Part shown: positions 1 through 8,818 of the stretch, in pieces
Numbering within the stretch: position 1 is the first letter of the stretch
How the letters are laid out: each line of letters opens with the position of its first letter
NCBI GenBank assembly: GCA_036939975.1
Contig: JALLPB010000675.1
Location: 1-17,156, forward strand
Reading direction: 5' to 3'
Origin: Cyclostephanos tholiformis
Lineage: Eukaryota; Bacillariophyta; Thalassiosirophyceae; Thalassiosirales; Thalassiosiraceae
DNA: 17,156 nt
Made by a program: the position numbers and the translations under genes
Notes under the pieces: model-generated
What the model saw: the letters and a program-made list of their open reading frames with translations, nothing else
Told to the model about the DNA's origin: nothing
Databases searched by the model: none

Positions 1-497
1 GTTGGTCATTGGTCGTCGGTCGTCGGTTGTTGGTCGTCGGTCGTCGGTCGTCGGTCGTCGGTCGTAGGTCGTTGGTCGTCGGTCGTAGGTCGTTGGTCGT
101 CGGTCGTCGGTCGTCGGTCGTCGGTTGTTGGTCTTCGGTCTTCGGTCGTCCGTCGTCGGTCGTCGGTTGTCGGTCGTTGGTCGTTGGTCGTTGGTCGCTG
201 GTCGTCGGTTGTCGGTCGTCGGTTGTTGGTCGTCGGTCGTCGGTCGTCGGTAGTAGGTCGTCGGTCGTCGGTCGTCGGTCGTCGGTCATCGGTCATTGGT
301 CATCGGTCGTCGGTCGTCGGTCGTCGATCGTTGGTTGTCCATCATTGGTCATTGGTCGTTGGTCATTGGTCATTGGTCGTTGGTCGTTGGTCGTCAGTTG
401 TCAGTCGTTGGTCATCGGTCATTGGTCGTTGGTCATTGGTCATCGGTTGTCAGTTGTTGGTCATTGGTTGTCGGTCATCAGTCAACGGTCATCGGTC
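1..497. repeat. Heptanucleotide satellite (GGTCGTC)n, truncated by left window edge
   Basis: About 71 tandem 7-base units with parent form GGTCGTC run from the first base to about 497, then stop at the unrelated sequence CTGCACACCC. Variants such as GGTTGTC, GGTCATT, GGTCGTT and CAGTTGTC dominate the right half, while near-perfect units dominate the left half. Because 7 is not a multiple of 3, three units (21 bases) give a seven-residue periodic peptide in all forward frames (VVGRRSS-like) and in reverse (TTDDRRP-like). The long open frames here are therefore a by-product of the repeat and not evidence of a gene. The array begins before the window, so its full size is unknown. Confidence 0.95.
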
Positions 498-1756
498 TGC
501 ACACCCATTGGCATCACGGCCACTATGTTCTCCGCAGGATGGCTTAAGGGGGTAGTTCTCTGTCACTATTATGCATGGTTGCTGTCCCAACCATCCTCCA
601 GACAATGTTATCCCTATGAATGAGCATGAATCTTGGCAGCAGCAGCACCATCATTCCAGCTGCCATCCTCCCCGCTTCCACTGTTCATTTCCTTTTCTAA
701 ATTCTGCTCAAAACCGTGCAGATCTCTTCAAAAATTTCTCTCCTAGGAAACAAGGATTAGACATTCCAGGAGGTTCCTTATCTTGATTTTAAGGATTGTT
801 ATCTCACCCATTATTCAAAAATATTTGTGGACGAATCCATGAACTCCAATATTAGTGCAACTAGCAGTGATGGATGTGCCAAAGGAGTTCAGAGGCCCTA
901 CCAGATCCAAATTGTGAGTTGTAGAAATGTGGAATGAAACTTTGTTGAGTGACTGCCCGGGTTGAATGTAAGAACATTGGGAAAGGTCACTGTGATTCAT
1001 TGACAGTTGAGGAGGCTGTTCTAGCAGCACAGCTTCTAGTTATTTTCTGCATGGTATGTGTGCAGATGGATGTATTGGTTTTTTCTCCTACTTTTGGTGG
1101 AATTCAAGTAGCAACTAAATTTTACATAGTATTCATCAGTGAATTGACCAAACATGACAATTATAGTGAATTGAGGTTGAGATTTCCCATCTTGTACTCA
1201 TTGAAAGCACAGGGACACATATTTCATACCTTGATCACTATTGTTGGCAAACTTGGCCAAAATTCAAAGATCAGCTCACAGCTCATGTATGTTGAATCAG
1301 ATGGTTCGACACACCCATCTTGCCTTCATACAGTTTTCTTGGTTGAGTGTAGCCCATCATGACATTGTCAATGCATTGAAAAACCCACCAGTCCCAACCT
1401 ATATGGTTACCTACAAAATATTACTGGAATAATTATGTGCATTGATCTATTCTTCACGTCCACATTAGATTTTTTACATAGGTATATTAGGTATTGGTAT
1501 TCAAGCTTGGGTGCCAAATCTATTTGGACATCTCCGCGTATGGAGAAGGATTTGGTTGGTTTGCTGTTTGAATAAAAAATGGTGGCCACCTTAGGCCTGG
1601 GCCTTGCCACTCTACCTATTTCTTGATTGGTTTTCTTTTTGACCCATAGTGCAAAACAGAACCAACCAAGACCCAACCAAGGGTATCCATTGTCATCTAT
1701 ATGGTTTTGATCAGGCACATTATGCCAGAATGGGCAGCATAGATGAGGTGGGTGAT
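498..1756. other. No recognisable gene; AT-rich spacer
   Basis: Nothing in these 1.26 kb resembles a known protein family, RNA gene or transposon terminus. The two longest open frames, 949-1362 on + (137 codons) and 1407-1874 on - (155 codons), lack any domain or motif I recognise and show no repeat or compositional sign of selection. I treat them as chance frames. A very old, unrecognisable transposon relic cannot be excluded. Confidence 0.6.
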
Positions 1757-1813
1757 GGCTCCTCCTTTGGGTGATGTCTCCTCCTTCGGGCAATGGCTCC
1801 TCTTTTGGAGTTC
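1757..1813. repeat. Three imperfect 19-bp tandem repeats
   Basis: The unit GGCTCCTCCTTTGGGTGAT at 1757-1775 is followed by GTCTCCTCCTTCGGGCAAT (1776-1794) and GGCTCCTCTTTTGGAGTTC (1795-1813). The copies drift by a few substitutions each. The array is short and has no assigned function. Confidence 0.8.
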
Positions 1814-1850
1814 TTCCATTTGTGATGGCTTGTGAGTTTGTGACAGCTTG

Positions 1851-1872
1851 GTATACAAGAGGTCTTGTATAC
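1851..1872. repeat. Perfect 10-bp-arm inverted repeat with 2-nt centre
   Basis: GTATACAAGA (1851-1860), a GG centre and TCTTGTATAC (1863-1872) form a 22-base perfect dyad. It lies in a stretch rich in the word TTTGTGA (about 1820-1960). It could be a protein-binding dyad or a remnant of a transposon terminus; no neighbouring gene suggests which. Confidence 0.85.
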
Positions 1873-2294
1873 AAAGAGCCACAATTTTTTGTGATTTGTG
1901 TTGTGTTTTGTGACTCACTTTGTGATGATGTGACGGGATCAGTTGTAATTATTTTTGTGACTCAAACACACAAAAGAGGTATGGGACTGCTCCAATACTT
2001 GAACCAGTTTGCCATTATTTGGAGCATGCTATATTTTTGACAGGATACGGCACTCTATTGTACTGAAAAAAACTGTTCAGGGGAATTAAATTGCAGCAAG
2101 ATATGGCCATTTTCAGAAACCCCCAACACAACCATTCAAGTCAGCACAAAATTTTGCATTTTTTGTACTTGAGTCAACTCATAAAAATCAACACAGCCCT
2201 TAATCCATGCAAAAAATGGCAAAAATAGGAATAATTTGGGAATGGAGGAGTAGTAGATAATACTTCAAAGTTGTGCCGAAAACTTTAAATAGAG
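1873..2294. other. No recognisable gene; AT-rich spacer
   Basis: This stretch contains recurring TTTGTGA/TTGTGATT words near its left end and otherwise unstructured AT-rich sequence up to the MITE. No open frame of convincing length or content, RNA gene or transposon terminus is visible. Confidence 0.6.
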
Positions 2295-2496
2295 ATTACT
2301 ACAGTGCCCAGTACAATTGTCCCGAGGCAAAAATCTAGATTTTTGCTTTAGTACTATTCCTATTGTAGGCCTCCACAAGAAGTTAAGCTGCCTCTTCTTC
2401 CTCCTAACTTCCTCGTTGGGGACTACTGTAGGAATAGTAGAAAAGCAAAAATCTAGATTTTTGCCTCGGGACAACTGTACTGGGCACTGTAGTAAT
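2295..2496. mobile_element. Foldback MITE, Tc1/mariner-like ends with TA flanks
   Basis: Two 74-base arms (2295-2368 and 2423-2496) are reverse complements with five mismatches, separated by a 54-base loop, so the whole 202 bases can fold into one hairpin. Taking the TA at 2297-2298 and 2493-2494 as target duplication, the element is 2299-2492 (194 bp) and starts CTACAGTGCCCAGTAC. An inner start at CAGTGCCC, also preceded by TA, is equally possible, and the CAGTG start resembles Tc1-type termini. Each arm also contains the self-palindrome AAAAATCTAGATTTTT. The short size, absence of coding capacity, long terminal inverted repeats and TA flanks are the standard hallmarks of a MITE. The superfamily is an inference because the inverted symmetry runs past the TA, leaving the exact ends ambiguous. 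Confidence 0.85.
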
Positions 2497-2787
2497 TAAT
2501 ACCCATCGATTGTTTTATTTGTCGTCGTCTTTGCGCGGGGCGGGCCCCCACTCTCTGAACGACAAAAACCCGAGCGAGTCGCACGATCGCGCGGGGTTAC
2601 GGGAGCCAATGCCTGGTATCTTACTTCGCGTCCTTTTTTGGTCGGCTAATCTGGTCCGTGCATGGAATCCCAACGTAGGAATACGTAGCAAACTTCGGCG
2701 AAGGAATTCGTAGCAAACGTCCGAAACCGTACCATACGTCTGTTATTTGTTGTGCCCACCTCGCTCTCATTCGGATCATGTGCTAAC

Positions 2788-2820
2788 GACTGAATTCAGT
2801 TTTTTTGAATGAATTCAGTC
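2788..2820. repeat. Inverted repeat GACTGAATTC / GAATTCAGTC
   Basis: GACTGAATTC (2788-2797) and GAATTCAGTC (2811-2820) form a 10-bp stem, and ACTGAATTCAGT within the left part is itself a perfect palindrome. A T-run fills the loop. No associated gene is visible. Confidence 0.75.
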
Positions 2821-2969
2821 TTACTGTCTAACCCATATAGTATTATTTATTTCTTTATCGGTTTGTGAACAGTTATGATCACAAATGCGTTTAGGTACAT
2901 ACGTGTTGGGGAGAATCAATTTAATTAACAAACTACTCATAGTAACCCCCCAGTATTATTATATCTGTG

Positions 2970-2992
2970 GAAAGCTGACAGTCTCAGCTTTC
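2970..2992. repeat. 9-bp stem-loop
   Basis: GAAAGCTGA (2970-2978), loop CAGTC and TCAGCTTTC (2984-2992) make a perfect 9-bp stem with a 5-base loop. It lies about 180 bases before the first plausible codon of the + strand transposase relic. A role as a transposon subterminal repeat is possible but unproven. Confidence 0.7.
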
Positions 2993-3153
2993 TAATGGTG
3001 TAGGGGTCTGGGGATCTGTAATAGAGTCTTGGTGATGAAATATGCATGGGCGCACAGGCACAAGAATGTGTATTTTGTGATTTAGTGTTCGTGTTTGATC
3101 ACAACTCGGATCTCCCAAAAAAATATTTTCCATAATATTCCTCCGCACCATCT

Positions 3154-5182
3154 ATGGTAATTGACATGGCCAATTACATTGAATTGATTAATGCCACATC
3201 CCATCGACAATATAATCCCCGCACCACCACCCCCTGCCCCCCCTGGCACAAACGATGCACGACGACCCAATGTGTCGGGGGTGATGTTCAGCACCACCAG
3301 TAATCACCCTCCGCCTGATCCTGGGATGTATTTTTGTACCCCCCTCCCATGAGGTGAGAATTGCTCCCCCCCAAACCTCTGGAAGTGTCATCTCATCATT
3401 GACTACTATGCCAACAACAACGGCATTGACCGACATCATTGCCACCACAACTAGCACATCACCTGTGTCTGGTGCTGGTGCTGCCAACTCTACTCCCCTG
3501 GCTGGCAGCAAACAGACAGCCACAACTGCTTTGGTAGAGGATTCATTGTCGCCATTGCCGAGCAAGCAGTACCCCGACTACTCAATAAGAGAGAGCAGTG
3601 GGGATAGTGTTGCTTTGGCTGATGACTCCATCCAATGGGAGGTCAAGAGGGAACGTATCTTTGTGGCAGATGTCCAAAAAAATGAGGAGGAAGCGGCAAT
3701 GGTGGATGCTGCAATGAACAAGATTTCCCAGTTGAATGAATTCATGCTTGCGGGAGAGGAAATGATTGGAGAGGGGGGAGGGGGGGAGGACCAGCCCATG
3801 CCAGTGGCAGCAGTACAATACAAAAGCAATGTCTTTGCATTTAAAACAACAATGGCTAATACTCTCATGGAGATTGCAAAGGAGATTGGAATACAATACA
3901 CCGGGGCAAAGAAGAAGATGTGGAATCGGATCATCCAATCTGAGCATGCGAGGATATTGGCGGCCAATGATGGCCAATCATTTACATTCTTTCAAATTAA
4001 GCCAAAGGAGGGAAGTGTCCCACTCTGGGTTTCTTAGCACCGGAGACTGTGCTGAATATTGAGGGGATTGACATGAAGATGGGGGCAGAGCATGACTTCT
4101 TTGGGCCAATGAATCTGAACAATGCACTTTTGCACAGGTGTCAACCGGATTGATTGGCCAGTGTTTGGTCCCAAGAAACCCTCCCCTCCGCCCGTGCCTG
4201 GCACCTCTGCTGCTCCACCACCTCCAAAGCCAAATGAGAAGGGGCATCCATCAATGGCGGCATACAAAGCAATTGGCAAGCTGAAGAATGTGAGGCCAAA
4301 GGACTTCTTTGACCTCCATACATCCCCTGCCTAAATTACAAATATTCATAATGGGACAAAGTTTTGTGCATTGGTAGAGGGGGTAAGTATTGGTGTTACA
4401 GGGACTGAGAAGAGAGAGTCTGGCAACTTTGCGCCATATGACAATGTGGAGTTCTACAAATATATTGGCATCCTTTTCACCAATGGCCTCAACCCTTGGT
4501 CATTATTTGAGTGTCTCTGCACTTTATATCGCTAAGTGTTTAGGACATGGTGTGTGCCGTCCAACTGGCAGGGGCGTTTCCAATGGGATCAAACAGCCTA
4601 TTGAGTTGAGTGCAAGGACGGCAGAGGCTTTGAAAAGGACCACAAGGGCAGCTCGGCTGGTGAATTCAAAGGATTTGCCTAACCAGTGCATGTGCTCTTA
4701 ATGGTGTCGGAGAGCATTGAATGGATTGCAAAAAAAAGTGGGTTTATCATCGAGACTCGAATTTGATGAGAGCCTTGGGCTACTGACAACTCAACGTCAT
4801 TGATGAAGTCAACAACTGTATGAATCAGATGGACATGGCAGATCAATTGAGGGGGCAGTATCTGCCTGTTGTCTGGATGAGGCATCTAAAGTGGTGGTGG
4901 TCTATTTTCATCTGGGCCCTAGGAGTTGTGGGACTGAATGCATACAAAATTTATATGGCAATGTGGGACAATGAGAACAAAGAGAAGGAGTGATGGGACC
5001 AGCCAGCAAGGTGGTTGCATGCCAAGTTCATCAAGCAGCTAATTTACAATTTTATTTTCCCCCAACAAACAGCTTTGCATCGGGGTGCACTTTGGGAGGA
5101 TGATGGTGATTCATTGAAGTCTCTGTCTTCATTTGGCAGATCAACCCGTTTGCAGAAGGAACATTACAGGAAGTATGAGTGA
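3154..5182 (+). pseudogene. PiggyBac-like transposase relic (DDE_Tnp_1_7 type), catalytic core deleted
   Basis: This was a cut-and-paste transposase, now broken into at least six frame segments. A low-complexity Thr/Ser/Pro N-terminal part is followed at about 3820-3960 by a helical segment ending KKKMWNRIIQSEHARIL, possibly a SAP/HeH-like DNA-binding region. The frame then shifts near 4030 and near 4125. A Pro-rich linker (4180-4240) and the segment FAPYDNVEFYKYIGILFTNGL (up to 4494) match the start of the transposase domain. After another shift at about 4535 comes GHGVCRPTGRGVSNGIKQ, then PVHVLLMVSESIEWI (4683 onward), then QMDMADQLRGQY (about 4826-4861) with RHLKWWW and NAYKIY, the hallmark C-terminal part of piggyBac-type domains. 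The stretch expected between NGL and GHGVCRP, holding the first two catalytic Asp residues, is missing, so this is an internally deleted copy. Further in-frame stops lie at 4332, 4991 and 5180. The start is a guess at the first ATG of a plausible N terminus; 3354 is the first ATG of the long frame. Confidence 0.8.
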
Positions 5183-5659
5183 GAGTGGGATCAGAGAATT
5201 TTTGGAAAATAAGTTGTTATTAGCAGCACTACTAATCAGAATACAGCTCCTCCGATGTGCAAACCCATTTTTAGTCCCAATGAAAGGTGGCAAATGGAGA
5301 TTTTATTTTTCCAACCATTTTTGCCTTTCTTCAAATTGTCCGAAATGCCTGTACATTCCTACATACTTACAATTTTGTAAATGGTACCAAAAATGAAAAA
5401 AATTTCTACGGTTTGTGATCAGTATACTCATCATCACAGTGAATGGTAAAGAGATAGGAATGATGCCATGGCACTTGTCAGAAGCCCAGGCAAGCCTCAT
5501 CTAGCAAAATTGTGGTGGCTTGAGGGAACCAAGTTCATCATGATGAATTTGGTGGTCCACTATCATATTCCAGCGGTTTTTGGTCATCATCAAGGTCAAT
5601 TTTTGTGGACTACCAAGAAGGTAGGAATTATTGTTTGGGCGGGGCACGCAAAGTACCAC
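5183..5659. other. Spacer after the + strand piggyBac relic; no gene seen
   Basis: The transposase frame can be followed a few codons past the TGA at 5180, then is lost. Open frames at 5133-5396 and 5468-5677 show no family resemblance. The stretch may contain the 3' non-coding end of the transposon, but no terminal inverted repeat is evident. Confidence 0.55.
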
Positions 5660-6066
5660 TTGAGGTATTACTTTTAATTCTAAGGTATTATTTGAGACTC
5701 ACCATTGGTACTGATTCCTACACAGAGTCCTTTTTTTTGCCCGCTCTTGATAATTCTCAAGTGTTACCTCCTTTAATACCTCAAGTTGTTAGCCTCACGT
5801 CTTATATATTATTTTTGGACTTGCTATAAGTACTGATTCCTACGAAACAATGTTTTTGGTGTTCACTCATTCAAAACTTTTCAAGTGGTACTTAAGCTAA
5901 CAACTCAAGTTGTGTAAGGCAATTCTCAGATATTATTTACTGTGGCCTTCACATCTACTATTCCTGTGCAAATGCTGATAATTCTCAAGTTGTACAAAAG
6001 CTAACACCTCAAGTTGTGTATGGTAGTTCTCAGATATTAACTACTGCAACATAAAAATCACTGATC
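5660..6066. repeat. Degenerate tandem repeat, units of roughly 105-130 bp
   Basis: The clearest pair is 5894-5942 and 5998-6046 (49 bases each, offset 104), sharing AAGCTAACA, CTCAAGTTGTGTA and TCTCAGATATTA with few mismatches. Other words recur in the same order further left. TACTGATTCCTAC appears near 5708 and 5830, with decayed versions near 5958 and 6058. GATAATTCTCAAG appears at 5749 and 5976, and CTCAAGTTGT recurs repeatedly. I read this as three to four diverged copies of one unit. The array lies exactly between two convergent piggyBac relics, so it could be subterminal repeats of one of them or an independent minisatellite. Confidence 0.65.
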
Positions 6067-8818
6067 CTACGTAGAATGTGTGAATTCAATCATTTCCACA
6101 ATGAACCGCTTCATGCGCCTAGTAGCATTCTGCGCAATAGCCTTTTTGTCTGGTGCTGTCCACCCTAGCACATTCTTTCTATGTACTGCTTTGTAATCAC
6201 CTTGTGCTAAGCTGTGAAAGTCCTTATTGTGATACATCATCAAACATTTGGCACCATTCCAACCTTGACCCTTCATGATGAACAAATTTCTTACAGCAGC
6301 TGGTACACTTCTTCCAAATAGTCTTTTTTCTGCATACCTCTCATATGGCTTCATTATTCATTTTCTTTACTTTGCAAAAATGATTATTCAACTGATCCAC
6401 TGTTGCACAGAATCAAGGCATTTCTCTTACTGCTCTCCTGAATATGTCAAATGTCAAGCCATCATTGAAATGACTTCATCATCGTCCGCACTATTCACAG
6501 ATGTACCACTCCTGTGAAGTTTGTGTTGTTGTGTGAACCGCTAGAATTTGTCATCTCCAGCATAGCAATTATCCCAAGAATCATAGGTTAACATTTGCTC
6601 CAATAATTTCATTCAGAACTGCACAAATCTCATCCACTTACTCTTCGGGATTGCCCACGATGGATCTAGCAGTCCATCACAACCCATTGACTTTGCATGT
6701 AGATATGGTGAATGCCAATACTTCACACATTAAATTTCAATTGCTGGCATTCTTGATGATGTGATTGAGGTTGTCTATTCGATGATAGTGTCATTTTCTT
6801 CAATACTCCAAACACATTCATAACCCCTGGAAGATTGTTCACACCACAAATATTTGTGGCACCCATTGAATGAAAAGAAACCAAAGTCTTTGTGAAAGCC
6901 TTTGATTTGTTCACAGGGGGACACTGCTTGATTGCAACTATTGGCGTCGCATAATGCATTGCCTTAGCCTTGGGGCAACCAGGGAGCACTTTGTCATGAT
7001 GCAAATACTCATTCAGATCTTCTGGGAAGCAATCTTGGTGGTTTGTCATGGTACAACCATATCCCTTTTGTCCTATCAAATCCATGACTGCATCACCAGA
7101 GAAATGATTGTTGGCAATGATGTGGGGCGGTTTGGGATATATCTTTTTGAAGTGGTATGACATTACAACAATCACAGTAGGCTTTGGGATCAATGCCACT
7201 GCATGACTTGAAGGATCCCCATTCTCAACCAGTGCATCAATTGACCTCAAAAGGTCATAAATTTCTGATGGCCCTTGTGCAGTACATCCTTCTGGGCGCT
7301 CCAGAAGTTTGTGTCAATGGATGTAAGCACATGGATAACATTGATGGATGTTGTGCAACATTGTTATCTGACCTCCCTTTGATACTTTCTTGTCTCTGAG
7401 GCGGCTGCCTGCTTCACCACAATACCTGCCAAAATCCCATGTAGTTTCATCTATCATCCCATCCAAGTCAGCACGCAGTGTCACATAATTCATGTTGTGA
7501 ATAAGACACTTAAATATGAAGTCATACTTCACACAAGGATCGTATCCATCCATTCCACGTGGCGCTGCAATTAGATTGTTGTTTAGCTTGAAGAACCTCT
7601 TGATGATCTTCCAACATTCCCTGACAATGGATTCAGCAATGGGAGCATCGTAATGTGGATCATTTACATCCCAATGGGAAAACATGGTCCCTGGATTGCC
7701 ATCCAATGAACCATGCCAAATAGAGACATCACATTGCGTCAGTCATGTCCCATCCCAGAGCCAGCTCCACATGTCAAGGCATAGACGTTGGTGAAGATGG
7801 CAAGATTGGAGTAAGATGGCATTTGATTGTTGTCCTTTCTTCCTGAGGTCTCTGGTAGGCAGAATGGAAACATGAGTTGGTAGAAGAAGAGAGGATCATC
7901 TCTCATACAAATTGCATTACATCTATGCTTCCTCAAAATGTTTGCATCAAGGGATTCTCTTTGACTATCAGGCTTCAGATTTTGTTGCATTGCATTGTCT
8001 CAGACATACATACCCAGATCAAATGCAACAGGTGTCCCACCATTGTAGTGGAATCTCCACCCATTGATCTCCCATGTGCCAGCTTCATTTATAGAGAGTA
8101 CCATTGCTCTGGCGGGAGTGAAGTGTCTGCAATACACTCCCCCTTTTTGTACTTTGGTCCAAAAGAATATAAACTCCATCCACCAGGATTGTCAATTTCA
8201 CCTGCCTGTGGTGCATTTCCTTTTGGTTGATAACTAGTCCAATTAAGTGGAGGACCAGGAGGAACCCATCCATCCGGCACACCCAACAGGTCATTGCGTG
8301 CAAATTCTTTACCCTTCAAATCATCAAGGCTGTCCACATCATCACAAATTGGTTTGTTAGATGATTCAAACACTTCTATGAGAATGGTGGCCTGATTATG
8401 GTTGTCCGCTTCTTCCCCTTCCTCATCACTATCTCCCATATTGCCCCCTTCATCCGTCTTATCATCTGGACATCCCTCCTCCACAAGAACATCATTGATC
8501 ACCAGCTCTGGCTCTGGCTATGGCTCTGGTGGATCTTTTCTGGCAGTTCTATTGTTCAAATTGCTTGCATCCACAGTTCCCTCTAGGAAATTCATCCATC
8601 TTAGGATTCTTTCTTCTTTTCTTCTTCTTCTTCTTATTATTATTACAACTAGTTGGTAATCTTCCCCCTCCCATTCCAGTTCTGGTTGAATCTGCTGGAC
8701 TTACATCCGGACAGACTTCTTCAATTGGATGCCCCCCAGTTTTCTTCTTCATCAATAAAGTCAGCACATTGTCTGGAGAAGGCTCTTTCTCAGGTGCAGC
8801 TCTGTATTTGAAGTGCAC
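6067..8818 (-). pseudogene. PiggyBac-like transposase relic, second subfamily, near full length but inactive
   Basis: Read right to left, the N terminus (8818-8550) carries a basic KKKKKKRRK run that may be a nuclear signal. It is followed by an acidic stretch (8500-8340) and GGWSLYSFGPKYKK (about 8190). A frameshift near 8100 leads to INGWRFHYNGGTPVAFDLGMYV, a TGA where this family normally has Arg, then LRKHRCNA and FTNVYA. Another shift leads to the core: MIDETTW holds the first catalytic Asp (codon 7451-7449), then GSRLRDKKVSKGGQ. A TGA at 7316-7314 interrupts the frame before HKLLERPEG. The second core block reads PPHIIANNHFSGD, with AAC (7112-7110) where the family has catalytic Asp. 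The third block, IDNLNHIIKNASN (about 6775), and KYWHSPYLHAKSM (about 6725) are in shifted frames. The C-terminal piece is 6354-6067. Its wording differs from the + strand relic, so the two come from different subfamilies. Start and end are approximate. Confidence 0.82.

Larger units (their letters stand above)
2497..3153. other. Non-coding spacer with a GC-rich, CpG-rich patch at about 2520-2770
   Basis: The first 250 bases are clearly richer in G+C and CpG than their surroundings (for example GCGCGGGGCGGGCCCCC at 2533 onward). They include a 25-bp-offset direct repeat of GGAATACGTAGCAAAC (2678 and 2703). The open frame at 2510-2713 has no recognisable content. From about 2780 the sequence is AT-rich again. 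TTAATTAA near 2922-2930 contains the piggyBac target TTAA and might mark the outer end of the element that follows, but I could not pair it with a matching terminus. Confidence 0.55.

Noticed and set aside
6..623. Long repetitive open frames on both strands encoding VVGRRSS-like or TTDDRRP-like heptapeptides
   Set aside because: They are produced in every forward frame by a 7-base satellite with no stop codon in its unit. This is periodicity, not coding.
949..1362. 137-codon open frame on +
   Set aside because: No motif, family resemblance or neighbouring gene context. The length is possible by chance in this composition.
1407..1874. 155-codon open frame on -
   Set aside because: It spans the 19-bp tandem repeats and the inverted repeat at 1851-1872, and shows no recognisable domain.
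2265..2499. Mirror-image open frames on both strands starting MSRGKNLDFCFSTIP
   Set aside because: The same peptide appears on both strands because the MITE arms are reverse complements.
3188..3977. Antisense open frames opposite the + strand piggyBac N-terminal region
   Set aside because: Shadows of the transposase frame. The + strand carries the recognisable domain wording.
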